This document shows, piece after piece, positions 8,073-16,200 of a stretch of DNA of 34,486 bases; within the stretch, counting starts at the first letter, position 1; each line of letters starts with the position of its first letter. Position numbers and translations under genes: made by a program. Source of the DNA: Myxococcales bacterium (GTDB taxonomy: Bacteria; Myxococcota_A; Bradymonadia; Bradymonadales; Bradymonadaceae); NCBI GenBank assembly GCA_007135085.1, contig SLJM01000456.1, positions 1-34,486 on the forward strand, written 5' to 3'. Under the pieces are notes generated by a model. That model worked only from the letters and a program-made list of their open reading frames with translations. It was not told the origin of the DNA and made no database searches.

Positions 8073-10010
8073 ATGAGTGATAACTTGATATTACAGGTAG
8101 AAATTCTCGACGGTGACGAGGTCGTCGAGACCTTGGAGTTGTCCGACGACAAGATCAAAGTCGGCAAGCTCAGCTCGTCGCAGCTTCACTTAGACGATCC
8201 AAAAGTCTCGCGCATCCACGCTGTGCTGGAAAGTCAGGGCGACGGCACCTACCTGGTCATCGACCTGGGCAGCGCCTCCGGGACCTACGTCAACGGTCAG
8301 AAAGTCTCGAAGCAGGCCGTCGGTGACGGCGACGAAGTGCGCTTTGGGGGCACCACCGTGCGCCTGGGGATAATTGATCCCGCCGAGCGGGCAGCCGCTC
8401 AGGCCGCCGCCGCCAGCCAGGCGACCACTGACGGCCCCGTACCTGAAGGACATATCCGCCTGGAAGACGGTTCAGTGGTCGAGCCCTATACCCTGGAGGG
8501 CTATTACGACGACGCCGGCAATTATATCCCGGGCTATTACGACGAAGAAGGGGCCTACCACTACGGCTACGGCTATTACGATGACGATGGCGCCTGGCAG
8601 GTGGCCCACGGGTTCTACGACCCCGAAGGGGAGTGGATTCCCACGGGGGAGCCCGAGGGACCGCAGCGCTCGGATACGGAAGTCTATACGGAGAATTTCT
8701 TTCGGACCGAGGAGACGGGCACCATCCTGGAGGTCGCCTATCTGTGGAGCGACCGCGTCGTCGACGTGCAGAGCCTCAAGACACCGAGAACGCTGGTTAT
8801 CGGTGGCAATGAGGAAAATGACTACGTCTTAGAGGATCCGGTCTTTAGCAACCCCCAATTTCCCCTGGTGGTCTACAACGAAGGACAGGGCTATCGCCTG
8901 AATTTTGCTGCTCAGATGTCCGGCACGATCCAGCGTGACGGTCAACAGATGTCGCTGGACGAGGCGATCGAGCAGGGCTTTGCTACTCAGAGCCACGACG
9001 TCCCCAATGCCTATACCATTCCCCTGGCAAGGGGCATGAGCGTACGCCTCGATTTTGGGCGCAATACCTTTTTGATTCACTTCTCTCGCCTTCCCGCGTT
9101 GGCAGGGGGAGCGCTGGCATTTGATCGGGCGGCCATGACCTTTTTGGCAATCAGCCTGGTTCTACACCTGGCGTTTATGATGCTCGTCTTCATGTTGCCC
9201 GCCGGCTACGGGGGGTTAAATCTCCATGATTTCGCTGCCCACGATCGCTTCGTGGAGCTGGCCTCGCCGCCGGAAGAAGAGGAAGAGGAAGAAGAAGAGA
9301 TTCCGGAATGGATGGATGAGCAGTCAGACGACGCCGCCGATGCGCCGGTACCCGATGACGACGTGGAGATCGACGAGACCGAAGAGGTCACCGATCAAGA
9401 TCTGCAGGAAGCTCGAGACCGGGCAGTGGCCGAACAACACGGCGCCATCGCCGCCCTCGATAATATGGTCATGCCCACCGATATCGGCCAGGAGGCCTTC
9501 GGCGCCCTGCAGGCTCTGGACAGCGACTCCGATGCCGTCGGTGCCCTGGGTGGACTCGAGATGGCCGCCGGCGCCCGTCACGGTACGGGCGGCGAGGCCG
9601 GCGTGGGTCGAGTAGCCACGGGGCGTCCCGGCGGAACGGGAACAGCTCCCGTATCGGCTGATCTGGGTGATCACCAGGCATTGGAGCCGGAGCTGGTTTT
9701 GGAGGCCCCGGTCACTCAGGGTGCCCTGGACCGAGAGATCATCCAACGTGTGGTCCGACAGCATCGCCGCGAGATTCGAAACTGCTACGAGCGTCAACTA
9801 CAGCGCAACCCCGACCTCCAGGGGCGTATCGTCATGCAGTGGGTTATCTCCGGCACCGGTGCCGTCGTCAGCGCCCGCGTCGAAGAGACGACTATGAATA
9901 ATAGTGAAGTCGAGCAGTGTATGGCCCAGCGCATCCGTCGCTGGTCCTTCCCCGAACCCGACGGTGGCGGCATCGTCCGCGTGAACTATCCGTTTAACTT
10001 CAGCTCCTGA
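8073..10010 (+). CDS. FHA inner-membrane protein with AgmX/PglI TonB-like tail (GltG/PglI-like)
   Basis: A 645-residue protein spanning the inner membrane. Residues about 5-100 are an FHA domain with the key residues present (Gly31, SRIH at 46-49, SGTYVNG at 69-75), expected to bind phosphothreonine in the cytoplasm. Residues 143-190 are four Tyr-rich GYYD-type repeats. Residues about 215-340 form a second module (LEVAYLWSDRVVDVQ, LVIGGNEENDYVL) that looks like a degenerate FHA-like fold. One membrane helix lies at about 354-376. A poly-Glu/Pro and Gly-rich periplasmic linker leads to the AgmX/PglI C-terminal domain (551-645), a TonB-C-like fold with conserved Cys571 and Cys616. This is the architecture of GltG/PglI, which links cytoplasmic parts to outer-membrane parts of the complex. 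The next gene is a paralogue without the FHA domain. Confidence 0.9.
   Translation: MSDNLILQVEILDGDEVVETLELSDDKIKVGKLSSSQLHLDDPKVSRIHAVLESQGDGTYLVIDLGSASGTYVNGQKVSKQAVGDGDEVRFGGTTVRLGIIDPAERAAAQAAAASQATTDGPVPEGHIRLEDGSVVEPYTLEGYYDDAGNYIPGYYDEEGAYHYGYGYYDDDGAWQVAHGFYDPEGEWIPTGEPEGPQRSDTEVYTENFFRTEETGTILEVAYLWSDRVVDVQSLKTPRTLVIGGNEENDYVLEDPVFSNPQFPLVVYNEGQGYRLNFAAQMSGTIQRDGQQMSLDEAIEQGFATQSHDVPNAYTIPLARGMSVRLDFGRNTFLIHFSRLPALAGGALAFDRAAMTFLAISLVLHLAFMMLVFMLPAGYGGLNLHDFAAHDRFVELASPPEEEEEEEEEIPEWMDEQSDDAADAPVPDDDVEIDETEEVTDQDLQEARDRAVAEQHGAIAALDNMVMPTDIGQEAFGALQALDSDSDAVGALGGLEMAAGARHGTGGEAGVGRVATGRPGGTGTAPVSADLGDHQALEPELVLEAPVTQGALDREIIQRVVRQHRREIRNCYERQLQRNPDLQGRIVMQWVISGTGAVVSARVEETTMNNSEVEQCMAQRIRRWSFPEPDGGGIVRVNYPFNFSS
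8500..8640 (+). repeat. GYYD repeat block, copy 1
   Basis: This stretch encodes four successive 11-13-residue units beginning GYYDDAGNY, GYYDEEGAY, GYYDDDGAW and GFYDPEGEW. The pattern is G-aromatic-Y-D-x-x-G-x-aromatic. It lies on the cytoplasmic side, between the FHA domain and the second module. The paralogue has the same block at 10215-10360. I cannot match it to a named repeat family. Confidence 0.7.
9035..9070 (+). repeat. 36-nt exact duplicate, copy 1
   Basis: These 36 bases recur exactly at 10765-10800 in the paralogue. They encode MSVRLDFGRNT just before the transmembrane segment. Flanking bases differ on both sides, and other shared regions differ at many third positions, so this block stands out. 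Confidence 0.85.
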
Positions 10011-10150
10011 TTCGTTCTGGAGTTGAAGATTGAGCCGCGCCCCGGTCGGAGCTGCTCGCGATTCGATTTGTTTCGAATGCGTGCGGCACCTCTGGGTCTT
10101 CCTCGAGGTGGTGCCCGCCTAATGTGGGGACCTCGACCGGGATGGGTGCA

Positions 10151-11743
10151 ATGGCTGATAAAAAAGTATTGAAGGTGGAGTTGGAAGACGGATCGTTTGT
10201 CGAGCCCTATACACTGCAGGGCTATTACGACGACGTCGGAAACTATATCCCCGGCTATTACGATGACGCCGGGGTCTATCACTACGGCTACGGCTATTAC
10301 GACGACCAGGGGGAGTGGATCGTCGCCCACGGATTCTATGATCCGCAGGGCGAGTGGATTCCCACGATTCCCAAGAATGGAGGTAATGACGATCTCAAGT
10401 CCGATACGGAGGTCTATACGCAGCGATTCTTCAGAGCAGATAAGCCAGGCTCGATCCTCGAGGTCGCCTATCTGTGGAGCGATCGAGTTCTGGACGTCCA
10501 GAATTACAAAAAGCCGCGAACTATCCTCGTCGGCGGTGATCAGGCCAATGACTACGTGTTGGACAATACGGTGTTCGACACGCCGCGGTTTAAGCTGGTC
10601 AGCTACGATGAAGACCGAGGCTATTGGTTAAACTTCACCCCCCAGATGACGGGGACCATCCAGGTCGCCGGTCAGCGCTTGTCGTTGGAACAGGCCATCG
10701 CCCGCGGTATGGCCTCGCCGAGCGAGGAGGCCGAAAATGCGTATACCCTGCCTCTGACGCGGGCCATGAGCGTACGCCTCGATTTTGGGCGCAATACCTT
10801 CCTTCTTCACTTTACGAGCTGTCCTGCCTATGCCGGCGGCGCCTTCGCCGTAGAGCGCGCGCCCCTGACCTTTTTGGCCGTCAGCTTTGCCCTTCACCTG
10901 GCATTTATGTTGGCGATCTTGATGCTGCCAGCAGATTACGGCGGGTTGGAGTTGCGCGACTTCAACGCCCATGATCGCTTTGTCGATCTGGCCACCACGC
11001 CGGAAGATGAAGAGGAACCGGAAGAGGAAATTCCCGAATGGCTAGAGGAGGAGTCGCTGACCGAGCGAACGTCGGCTACCGACGCCGACAAGGAAGTGGA
11101 AGCGGCAGATGATGTGGACGAGCTCTCGGAAACAGATCTTGCCGAGGACCGCGATCGGGAAGTAGCTGAGCAGCACGGCGTGTTCGCGGCGTTGGATAAT
11201 TCACTGCTTTCCACCGATTGCTGCCAAGATCTATATGGAGATCTCGTTGCTCTGGAGGGCGAGCATTTGCCCGGGGGACACCACGGGGTATTTGAGGGTT
11301 CTGCAAGGCCCGATGGATTTGGTCAGGGTGAGAATATCGGCCAGGTTGGGACGGAAATTCCGGGAGACGGTGGAGATCGGGCGCCAAATATTGATATCGG
11401 ACACCAACCCACGAGTGAGCCCGGACCCATTCTCGGCCAGCCCGAGACCACAGGGGCTCTCGATCGGGAGATCATTCAGCGCGTCGTGCGTCAGCACCGT
11501 CGAGAGATTAGAAATTGCTATGAGCGCGAGCTCCAACGCAACCCCGATCTTCAGGGGCGTGTGATCATGCAATTCGTCATCTCCGGCTCCGGCGACGTGG
11601 TCAGCGCCAGGGTGGAAGAGTCGACGATGGACAATCATGAAGTGGGTCGATGCATGACCCGACGAATCCGTCGCTGGTCCTTTCCCGAACCCGATGGTGG
11701 CGGTATCGTCCGTGTGAACTACCCGTTTAACTTCAGCTCCTGA
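10151..11743 (+). CDS. FHA-less paralogue of the preceding gene with AgmX/PglI tail
   Basis: A 530-residue tandem paralogue of the upstream gene. It lacks the FHA domain and begins almost directly with the GYYD repeats (residues 24-70), then the LEVAYLWSDR module (about 100-225), one membrane helix (about 238-260), an acidic linker, and the AgmX/PglI C-terminal domain (436-530; Cys456, Cys501). The last 80 residues are nearly identical to those of its sibling. The linker (about 351-430) is quite different and contains an unusual Cys-Cys pair (357-358). The start is uncertain: GTG at 10124 and ATG at 10142 are in frame, and 10151 (MADKKVLKVE) fits the sibling alignment best. M. xanthus has two TonB-like linkers, GltG and GltJ/AgmX, and this may be the functional counterpart of the second. 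A terminator follows at 11779. Confidence 0.88.
   Translation: MADKKVLKVELEDGSFVEPYTLQGYYDDVGNYIPGYYDDAGVYHYGYGYYDDQGEWIVAHGFYDPQGEWIPTIPKNGGNDDLKSDTEVYTQRFFRADKPGSILEVAYLWSDRVLDVQNYKKPRTILVGGDQANDYVLDNTVFDTPRFKLVSYDEDRGYWLNFTPQMTGTIQVAGQRLSLEQAIARGMASPSEEAENAYTLPLTRAMSVRLDFGRNTFLLHFTSCPAYAGGAFAVERAPLTFLAVSFALHLAFMLAILMLPADYGGLELRDFNAHDRFVDLATTPEDEEEPEEEIPEWLEEESLTERTSATDADKEVEAADDVDELSETDLAEDRDREVAEQHGVFAALDNSLLSTDCCQDLYGDLVALEGEHLPGGHHGVFEGSARPDGFGQGENIGQVGTEIPGDGGDRAPNIDIGHQPTSEPGPILGQPETTGALDREIIQRVVRQHRREIRNCYERELQRNPDLQGRVIMQFVISGSGDVVSARVEESTMDNHEVGRCMTRRIRRWSFPEPDGGGIVRVNYPFNFSS
10215..10360 (+). repeat. GYYD repeat block, copy 2
   Basis: Same four-unit Tyr-rich block as at 8500-8640, here near the N-terminus of the FHA-less paralogue. 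Units begin GYYDDVGNY, GYYDDAGVY, GYYDDQGEW and GFYDPQGEW. Nucleotide similarity with copy 1 is high but not exact. Confidence 0.7.
10765..10800 (+). repeat. 36-nt exact duplicate, copy 2
   Basis: Exact match to 9035-9070 within the tandem paralogue. See copy 1. Confidence 0.85.
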
Positions 11744-11765
11744 TCGGAAGGTCCTGATCGGAAGG
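11738..11765 (+). repeat. 14-bp perfect tandem duplication over a stop codon
   Basis: TCCTGATCGGAAGG occurs twice with no spacer, at 11738-11751 and 11752-11765. The first copy contains the stop codon of the FHA-less paralogue and the second lies just past it, so a second TGA follows. It looks like a simple slippage duplication between the gene and its terminator. Confidence 0.9.
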
Positions 11766-11778
11766 CAAGAATGAACAA

Positions 11779-11816
11779 CGTCCGAGGCCCTGTGGTCTCG
11801 GGCGTTTTCTTTTCTT
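11779..11816 (+). terminator. Rho-independent terminator of the glt-like gene run
   Basis: The 5' arm CGTCCGAGGCC (11779-11789) pairs over all 11 positions (two G-U wobbles) with GGTCTCGGGCG (11794-11804) around the 4-nt loop CTGT. A T-rich tract, TTTTCTTTTCTT, follows at once (11805-11816). It sits 35 nt after the stop of the second TonB-like gene and marks the end of the upstream transcription unit. Confidence 0.85.
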
Positions 11817-11883
11817 GCCAGTGGCCCCGTCAGGGCCGTAACCATTCGTTGCATCTACAGCGCCTATTTGCCCTCCATAGCGG

Positions 11884-11913
11884 TTGCCAGCCGACGCCCG
11901 GCAGGGTTATCAT
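11884..11913 (+). promoter_or_regulatory. Predicted sigma-70-type promoter
   Basis: TTGCCA (11884-11889, 5/6 match to TTGACA) and TATCAT (11908-11913, 5/6 match to TATAAT) are separated by 18 nt. Placed just after a terminator and before the next TPR gene, it would start transcription near 11920. AGGAG at 11925-11929 with an ATG at 11937 follows directly. Confidence 0.5.
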
Positions 11914-12002
11914 GCATACCGATCAGGAGCGCGGAAATGACCGGACTTCCTCGTGTGTGGAGCCAATTGGCCCACCTGAGGAGCACAACGGGAGCGGACG
12001 GC

Positions 12003-12932
12003 ATGCACGTAAGTCGGCGGAAAGTGGCGAGAGGAAAGCAAACGGTAACTCTGCTCGCCATTGCGGCGATGGCCTTTTTGGCTCTTCTGGGGTGCGATCC
12101 GGATCGGGCCGAGGCGGTGCGCCTCTATAATCAAGGCATGTCCGCCTTTAACGAGGGCAATACGGGGGACGCGGCGCGTCTGATGGAACAGGCGCTGGAG
12201 CAGGATCCGACTTTTACGGAGGCCTCCTTTACGGTGGGGCAACTCTATCACCAGCGATTGGGCCGCCTTGACGATGCAGCGCGGTCCTTCCGGCGAGCGT
12301 TGGATCACGAACCGGAGAATCCCCAATTTGCCTATCGGCTCGGCTCCGTTCTGTCGGCCCAGGAAAACTATGGGGAGGCGATCACCTATTTCGAGCGCGC
12401 CATTTCGCATAAACCCGATTTCGCGCGCGCCTGGTTCGAGAAAGGGCTTGCCCAGAACGCAGACGGTAAATTCGTGGAAGCCGTCGACTCTTATATGCGG
12501 GCCATCGAGATCAGCCCACGGCTGCGAATGGATGAAGAGGATATTGGTGGAGAGCACTACCATGCCCTGGGCGACCTCTATCTTCGCTTTCGCCTCTACG
12601 ATCACGCCGCTCGGGTCTACGAAAATGGTGTGCGCAACAACCCCGATTCCCCGCGACTTCACCACGGTTATGGGGTGGCTTTGATGGAATTGGAACGCTA
12701 CGACGAAGCCATTGAGGCCTTCGAGGCCACGCTGGAGCGCGATCCTCGCCACGGACCAGCCAATTATAATATCGCCGTTGCCTTTAACGGTGCCGGTCAG
12801 CTCGATGCGGCGGTCGAACAGTTGGAATCGCTGACCACCGGCGGTGGAATAGGAATGACCGGGCCCCGCCTCGAGGCCGCCCGGGCCCTGCTGGAACAAC
12901 TCAAAGAAGACAAAGCCCGTGCTGAAGAATAG
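12003..12932 (+). CDS. TPR lipoprotein, stand-alone transcription unit
   Basis: A 309-residue lipoprotein from the ATG at 12003 (GGAG 8 nt upstream): MHVSRRKVARGK, a hydrophobic core, then lipobox LLGC with Cys31. An in-frame ATG at 11937 has a better-placed AGGAG right behind the predicted promoter, but would add 22 residues before the signal peptide, which is unusual for a lipoprotein; I prefer 12003 without certainty. Residues about 35-280 contain about six TPRs (AVRLYNQGMSAFNEGNTGDA, AARSFRRALDHEPENPQFAY, YDEAIEAFEATLERDPRHGP). It lies between the GltG-type pair and the giant GltI-like gene but is framed by a terminator on each side, so it appears to be separately expressed. It may be a second GltE-type or pilotin-like TPR lipoprotein of the same complex. 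Confidence 0.85.
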   Translation: MHVSRRKVARGKQTVTLLAIAAMAFLALLGCDPDRAEAVRLYNQGMSAFNEGNTGDAARLMEQALEQDPTFTEASFTVGQLYHQRLGRLDDAARSFRRALDHEPENPQFAYRLGSVLSAQENYGEAITYFERAISHKPDFARAWFEKGLAQNADGKFVEAVDSYMRAIEISPRLRMDEEDIGGEHYHALGDLYLRFRLYDHAARVYENGVRNNPDSPRLHHGYGVALMELERYDEAIEAFEATLERDPRHGPANYNIAVAFNGAGQLDAAVEQLESLTTGGGIGMTGPRLEAARALLEQLKEDKARAEE

Positions 12933-12942
12933 CTCATGACAA

Positions 12943-12966
12943 AGGAAAAGCAGTTTTCCTGTTTTT
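12943..12966 (+). terminator. Short rho-independent terminator
   Basis: AGGAAAA (12943-12949) and TTTTCCT (12954-12960) form a perfect 7-bp stem with loop GCAG, followed by GTTTTT. The stem is AT-rich, so it may be leaky. It is 10 nt past the stop of the TPR lipoprotein gene. Confidence 0.6.
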
Positions 12967-12991
12967 GAGGCTTTTCATCCCTGTGGGCACG

Positions 12992-13021
12992 TTGCCTGTC
13001 TCGACTTTTCTATGGTATAGA
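12992..13021 (+). promoter_or_regulatory. Candidate promoter of the giant TPR gene
   Basis: TTGCCT (12992-12997) and TATAGA (13016-13021) are 18 nt apart, directly after the terminator at 12966 and before the giant gene. Both hexamers are imperfect (3/6 and 4/6), so this is a weak prediction supported mainly by position. Confidence 0.3.
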
Positions 13022-13226
13022 GCGGTGAACGTTTTCCCGAATGTTGTAATGCATAACGACGAAATGACGAAGCCACGAAGCCCCACCGCTTCGGGTGTCA
13101 TCAACCCAGAGGATGCAGTCGAAAGACGGCGGCCCCCTCAATGACTTACGCGGCCTAGCTCCTTCGGGAATGCCGCAAGAATTTCTGGCCCCCCAACCTC
13201 CCCTCCAGGAATCACTAAGAGACCTC

Positions 13227-16200
13227 ATGGATCGCGAAAATAAGGTCAAGGAATACGTCGCCCAGCTGGAATCCAACCCCTACGACCTGGCACCTGTCGG
13301 TTGGTTGGAGGAAGCCTTTAATAATGGTGAGGCTGGGGTCGCTGATCTGATCACTCTCTTCGAGGAGCGGGCCCCCGAGGTCGCCTCTGAAGATGCGTCG
13401 GCCAGGCTCTATCTGGAAGCGGCGCGCATGGCCAGTACGGGCCTCAACGACGTCGAGAAGGGGCAACAACTTCTGGCGGAATGTTTAGAGGTCGGAGAGG
13501 AAACGCTGGTCAGCGTGGAAGCTCACCTCTTCAACTTCGCCATTCATCAGGACGACGGCCAGCTCCAGGAGTTCTTCGGTCAGGCCCTGGAGTTCGACGA
13601 CGACGGTGCCTACCAGAGCCGGCTCTATCAGCGAATGGGCTGCATCCTGGAGGACTTTTTCGGCGATCTCGAGCAGGCCGATACGGCCTACCAATACGCT
13701 CTGGACCTGGATCCTGAGAATGCGGCAGCTCGTCGTTCGCGCCGGGTTCTGGCACGCAAGCAATCGGCCTGGGATCGGGTGGCGGAGCTTCTCGTCGAGG
13801 AAATCGAGTTTACGGACGATGTCAAACGACAGGCCCAACTCTCGGTTATGGTGGGTGAGATCTACCTGGAGCACCTCGATGCTTTCGAGGAGGCCGAGCA
13901 GTGCTTCGCCTATGCCTACGAGCAAGATCCGGAGAACGAGCGGGTCATCCATATCCTTCGGGAGTTGGGCTATGACGTGGAATTGCCCGAAGGGGAGGGC
14001 GATGCGTCGCAAGAGGCAGGGGAAGTAGAAGAAGAGGCGCAAGTCGAAGCGGACGAGCCGGGAACGATGGAGCTCGACGCCGAAATGGTGGTCGACGAAG
14101 AAGAAGTTGCAGCCGAAGCACCCGAAGAGTTGCCGGAAGTACCCGTCGATGAGGGCGATGAGTTCGACGAAGTAGATGAATTTGAGGAAGTAGAAGAGGT
14201 TGAGGAAGTCGACGAGGCTGAAGAAGTAGAAGAGGTCGACGAAGTAGAAGAGTTTGAAGAAGTCGACGAAGCCGACGAAGCAGAAGAGGTCGACGAAGTA
14301 GAGGAGTTTGAAGAAGTCGACGAAGTAGAAGAGTTTGAAGAAGTCGACGAAGCCGACGAAGCAGAAGAGGTCGACGAAGCAGAAGAGGTCGACGAAGTAG
14401 AAGAGTTTGAAGAAGTCGACGAAGCAGAAGAGGTCGACGAAGTAGAGGAGTTTGAAGAAGTCGACGAAGCCGACGAAGCAGAAGAGGCACCGGCGCCGCG
14501 TCGAACCTGGCGAGATCGCTTTGGCGAGCTCGCCGCTCAGAGCGATCTGGACTCCCTGGTCTGGGCCGCTCAGACCTATTCGCGACATGACGACGACCCC
14601 TCGTTGGCCGTCGAGTTGTGGAGCAGAGCCGTCGAAGAAGGGGTGGGTGCCGAATTTTATGATCGCACTCACTTCCTCTTTTTGGACGCTCAGATCTGGA
14701 ACGACGTGGCCGGAATGGTCGGCGAAGCGGGCGAGTCCGAACTTCAGGCCCGCATCGAGCTATTCAAAAAGAGCAATACCGACGGCGCCGCAGAGCTGGC
14801 CGAATCGGCGGGCCTGGAGTCAGTCCAGCAGACGTTGAGCAATCTGGCGGAGGCCCAGGACAATTGGCGCAAATTCCAGCGGGCCCTGGAAAAAGATCAC
14901 GATCATCTCGAGGAAGATGAAAAGGCGCTGACTGTCTATCTGCAGATGGCCGATCTGGCGGCGGCGATCGACGACGCCAAAAAAGAGATCGATGCACTTC
15001 GGCGCCTGGATCGCCAGGTCGAAGACGAACGCGTCCAGGGCCGTCTCAAGATGCTCTATCGTCAGGATGAGAAGTGGCCCATGTATGTGGACCTCCTCAA
15101 AAAGGAGGCCGAAGAGTTGGGCGAGGACCGCGTCGAAGATCGAGTGGACACCCTCCATGAGGTCATTCGGGTCTATCGACAGGAGATGAATAACGACCGG
15201 ATGGCCATCAATATCTACAAAGAGATATTGGAGCTGGCCCCGGACAATCTGGACGCCATCGACGAGCTCGTGGAGTTGTATGACGAGCTCAATATGTCCT
15301 CCGATCTGATCTCTATGTTGCAGACCAAAGCAGAGCTGGTCAGCACCGACGCCGAACGGGTCGAGATCTACGGGGAAGTAGCGCGAATCTTCCTCGATAA
15401 GTTTCGCAACCAGGCCGAGGCCATCAAGGCCTACGAGCAGGTCCTGGAGATCGAGCCCTTCAATATGGAGGCCATCGGATTTCTCAAGGAGATGTACGAA
15501 AAACGCCGCGACTGGGAGAGCCTCATCGACGTGCATAAGCGCGAGATCGAGACCTTTGAGACCGACGAAGAAAAAGCGGCGGGCCTAAAAGAAGTGGCCG
15601 AGCTGGCAACGGACAGGCTGCGCAACCCCGACGTGGCCAGCGAGTTGTGGCTCGAGGTGCGCGAAGTGGCGCCGGAAGATCCGGAAGCATTGGATGCGCT
15701 GGAGAAGCTCTACGAGAAGAAGCGCGATTACGACGCACTCGCCGAGATCATGGAGCAGAAGATTCCGCTCAACGAAGATCCCGACGAGCGGATGAAGCTC
15801 TACCAGAAGTTGGGCATGCTCTATTCGGATCGCCTCGAGGAGAGCGAAAAAGCTATCGAGGCCTGGCGGGGCGCGCTGGAATTGGCGCCCGATGATCTGA
15901 AGGCTAGAAAGGCTCTGGAACGGCTCTATATCGACAACCAATTGTGGGACGAACTCGAGCAATTCTACGCCGATTCCGATGCCTATTCCGACCTGGTGCG
16001 AATTCTGGGCACCCTGACCGGCCGGGCCGACGATGAAGCGGTGCAGCTCGAATTGCTGCTCCGATCGGCTCGAATCTGGCGCGAAGAATTGGGTGATACG
16101 TCACGCGCCGAACGGGAGTTGGAGCGAGTGCTCGAGGTCGATCCCCGCAACCAGGCAGCGGCGCAGCAATTGGAGCCCATCTACCTGGAGGCCGAGGATT

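Noticed and set aside
11200-11440. Possible frameshift in the FHA-less paralogue where its linker diverges from its sibling
   Set aside because: The frame stays open, the two sequences align up to the DxxQ...GxLxAL segment, and the C-terminal domain resumes in the same frame, so this is linker divergence.
13095-13226. Longer N-terminus for the giant TPR protein
   Set aside because: Not excluded, but this stretch uses TTA, CTA and AGA codons that are almost absent from the rest of the gene, and none of the upstream start codons has a well-spaced ribosome site.
14160-14487. Possible CRISPR-like array
   Set aside because: The repeats are contiguous and in frame, with no unique spacers; they encode an acidic protein repeat.
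13485-14672. Minus-strand open frame encoding Phe/Leu-rich, membrane-like sequence
   Set aside because: The hydrophobic FVDFFKLFYF pattern is just the complement of the acidic GAA/GAC/GTA repeat on the plus strand.
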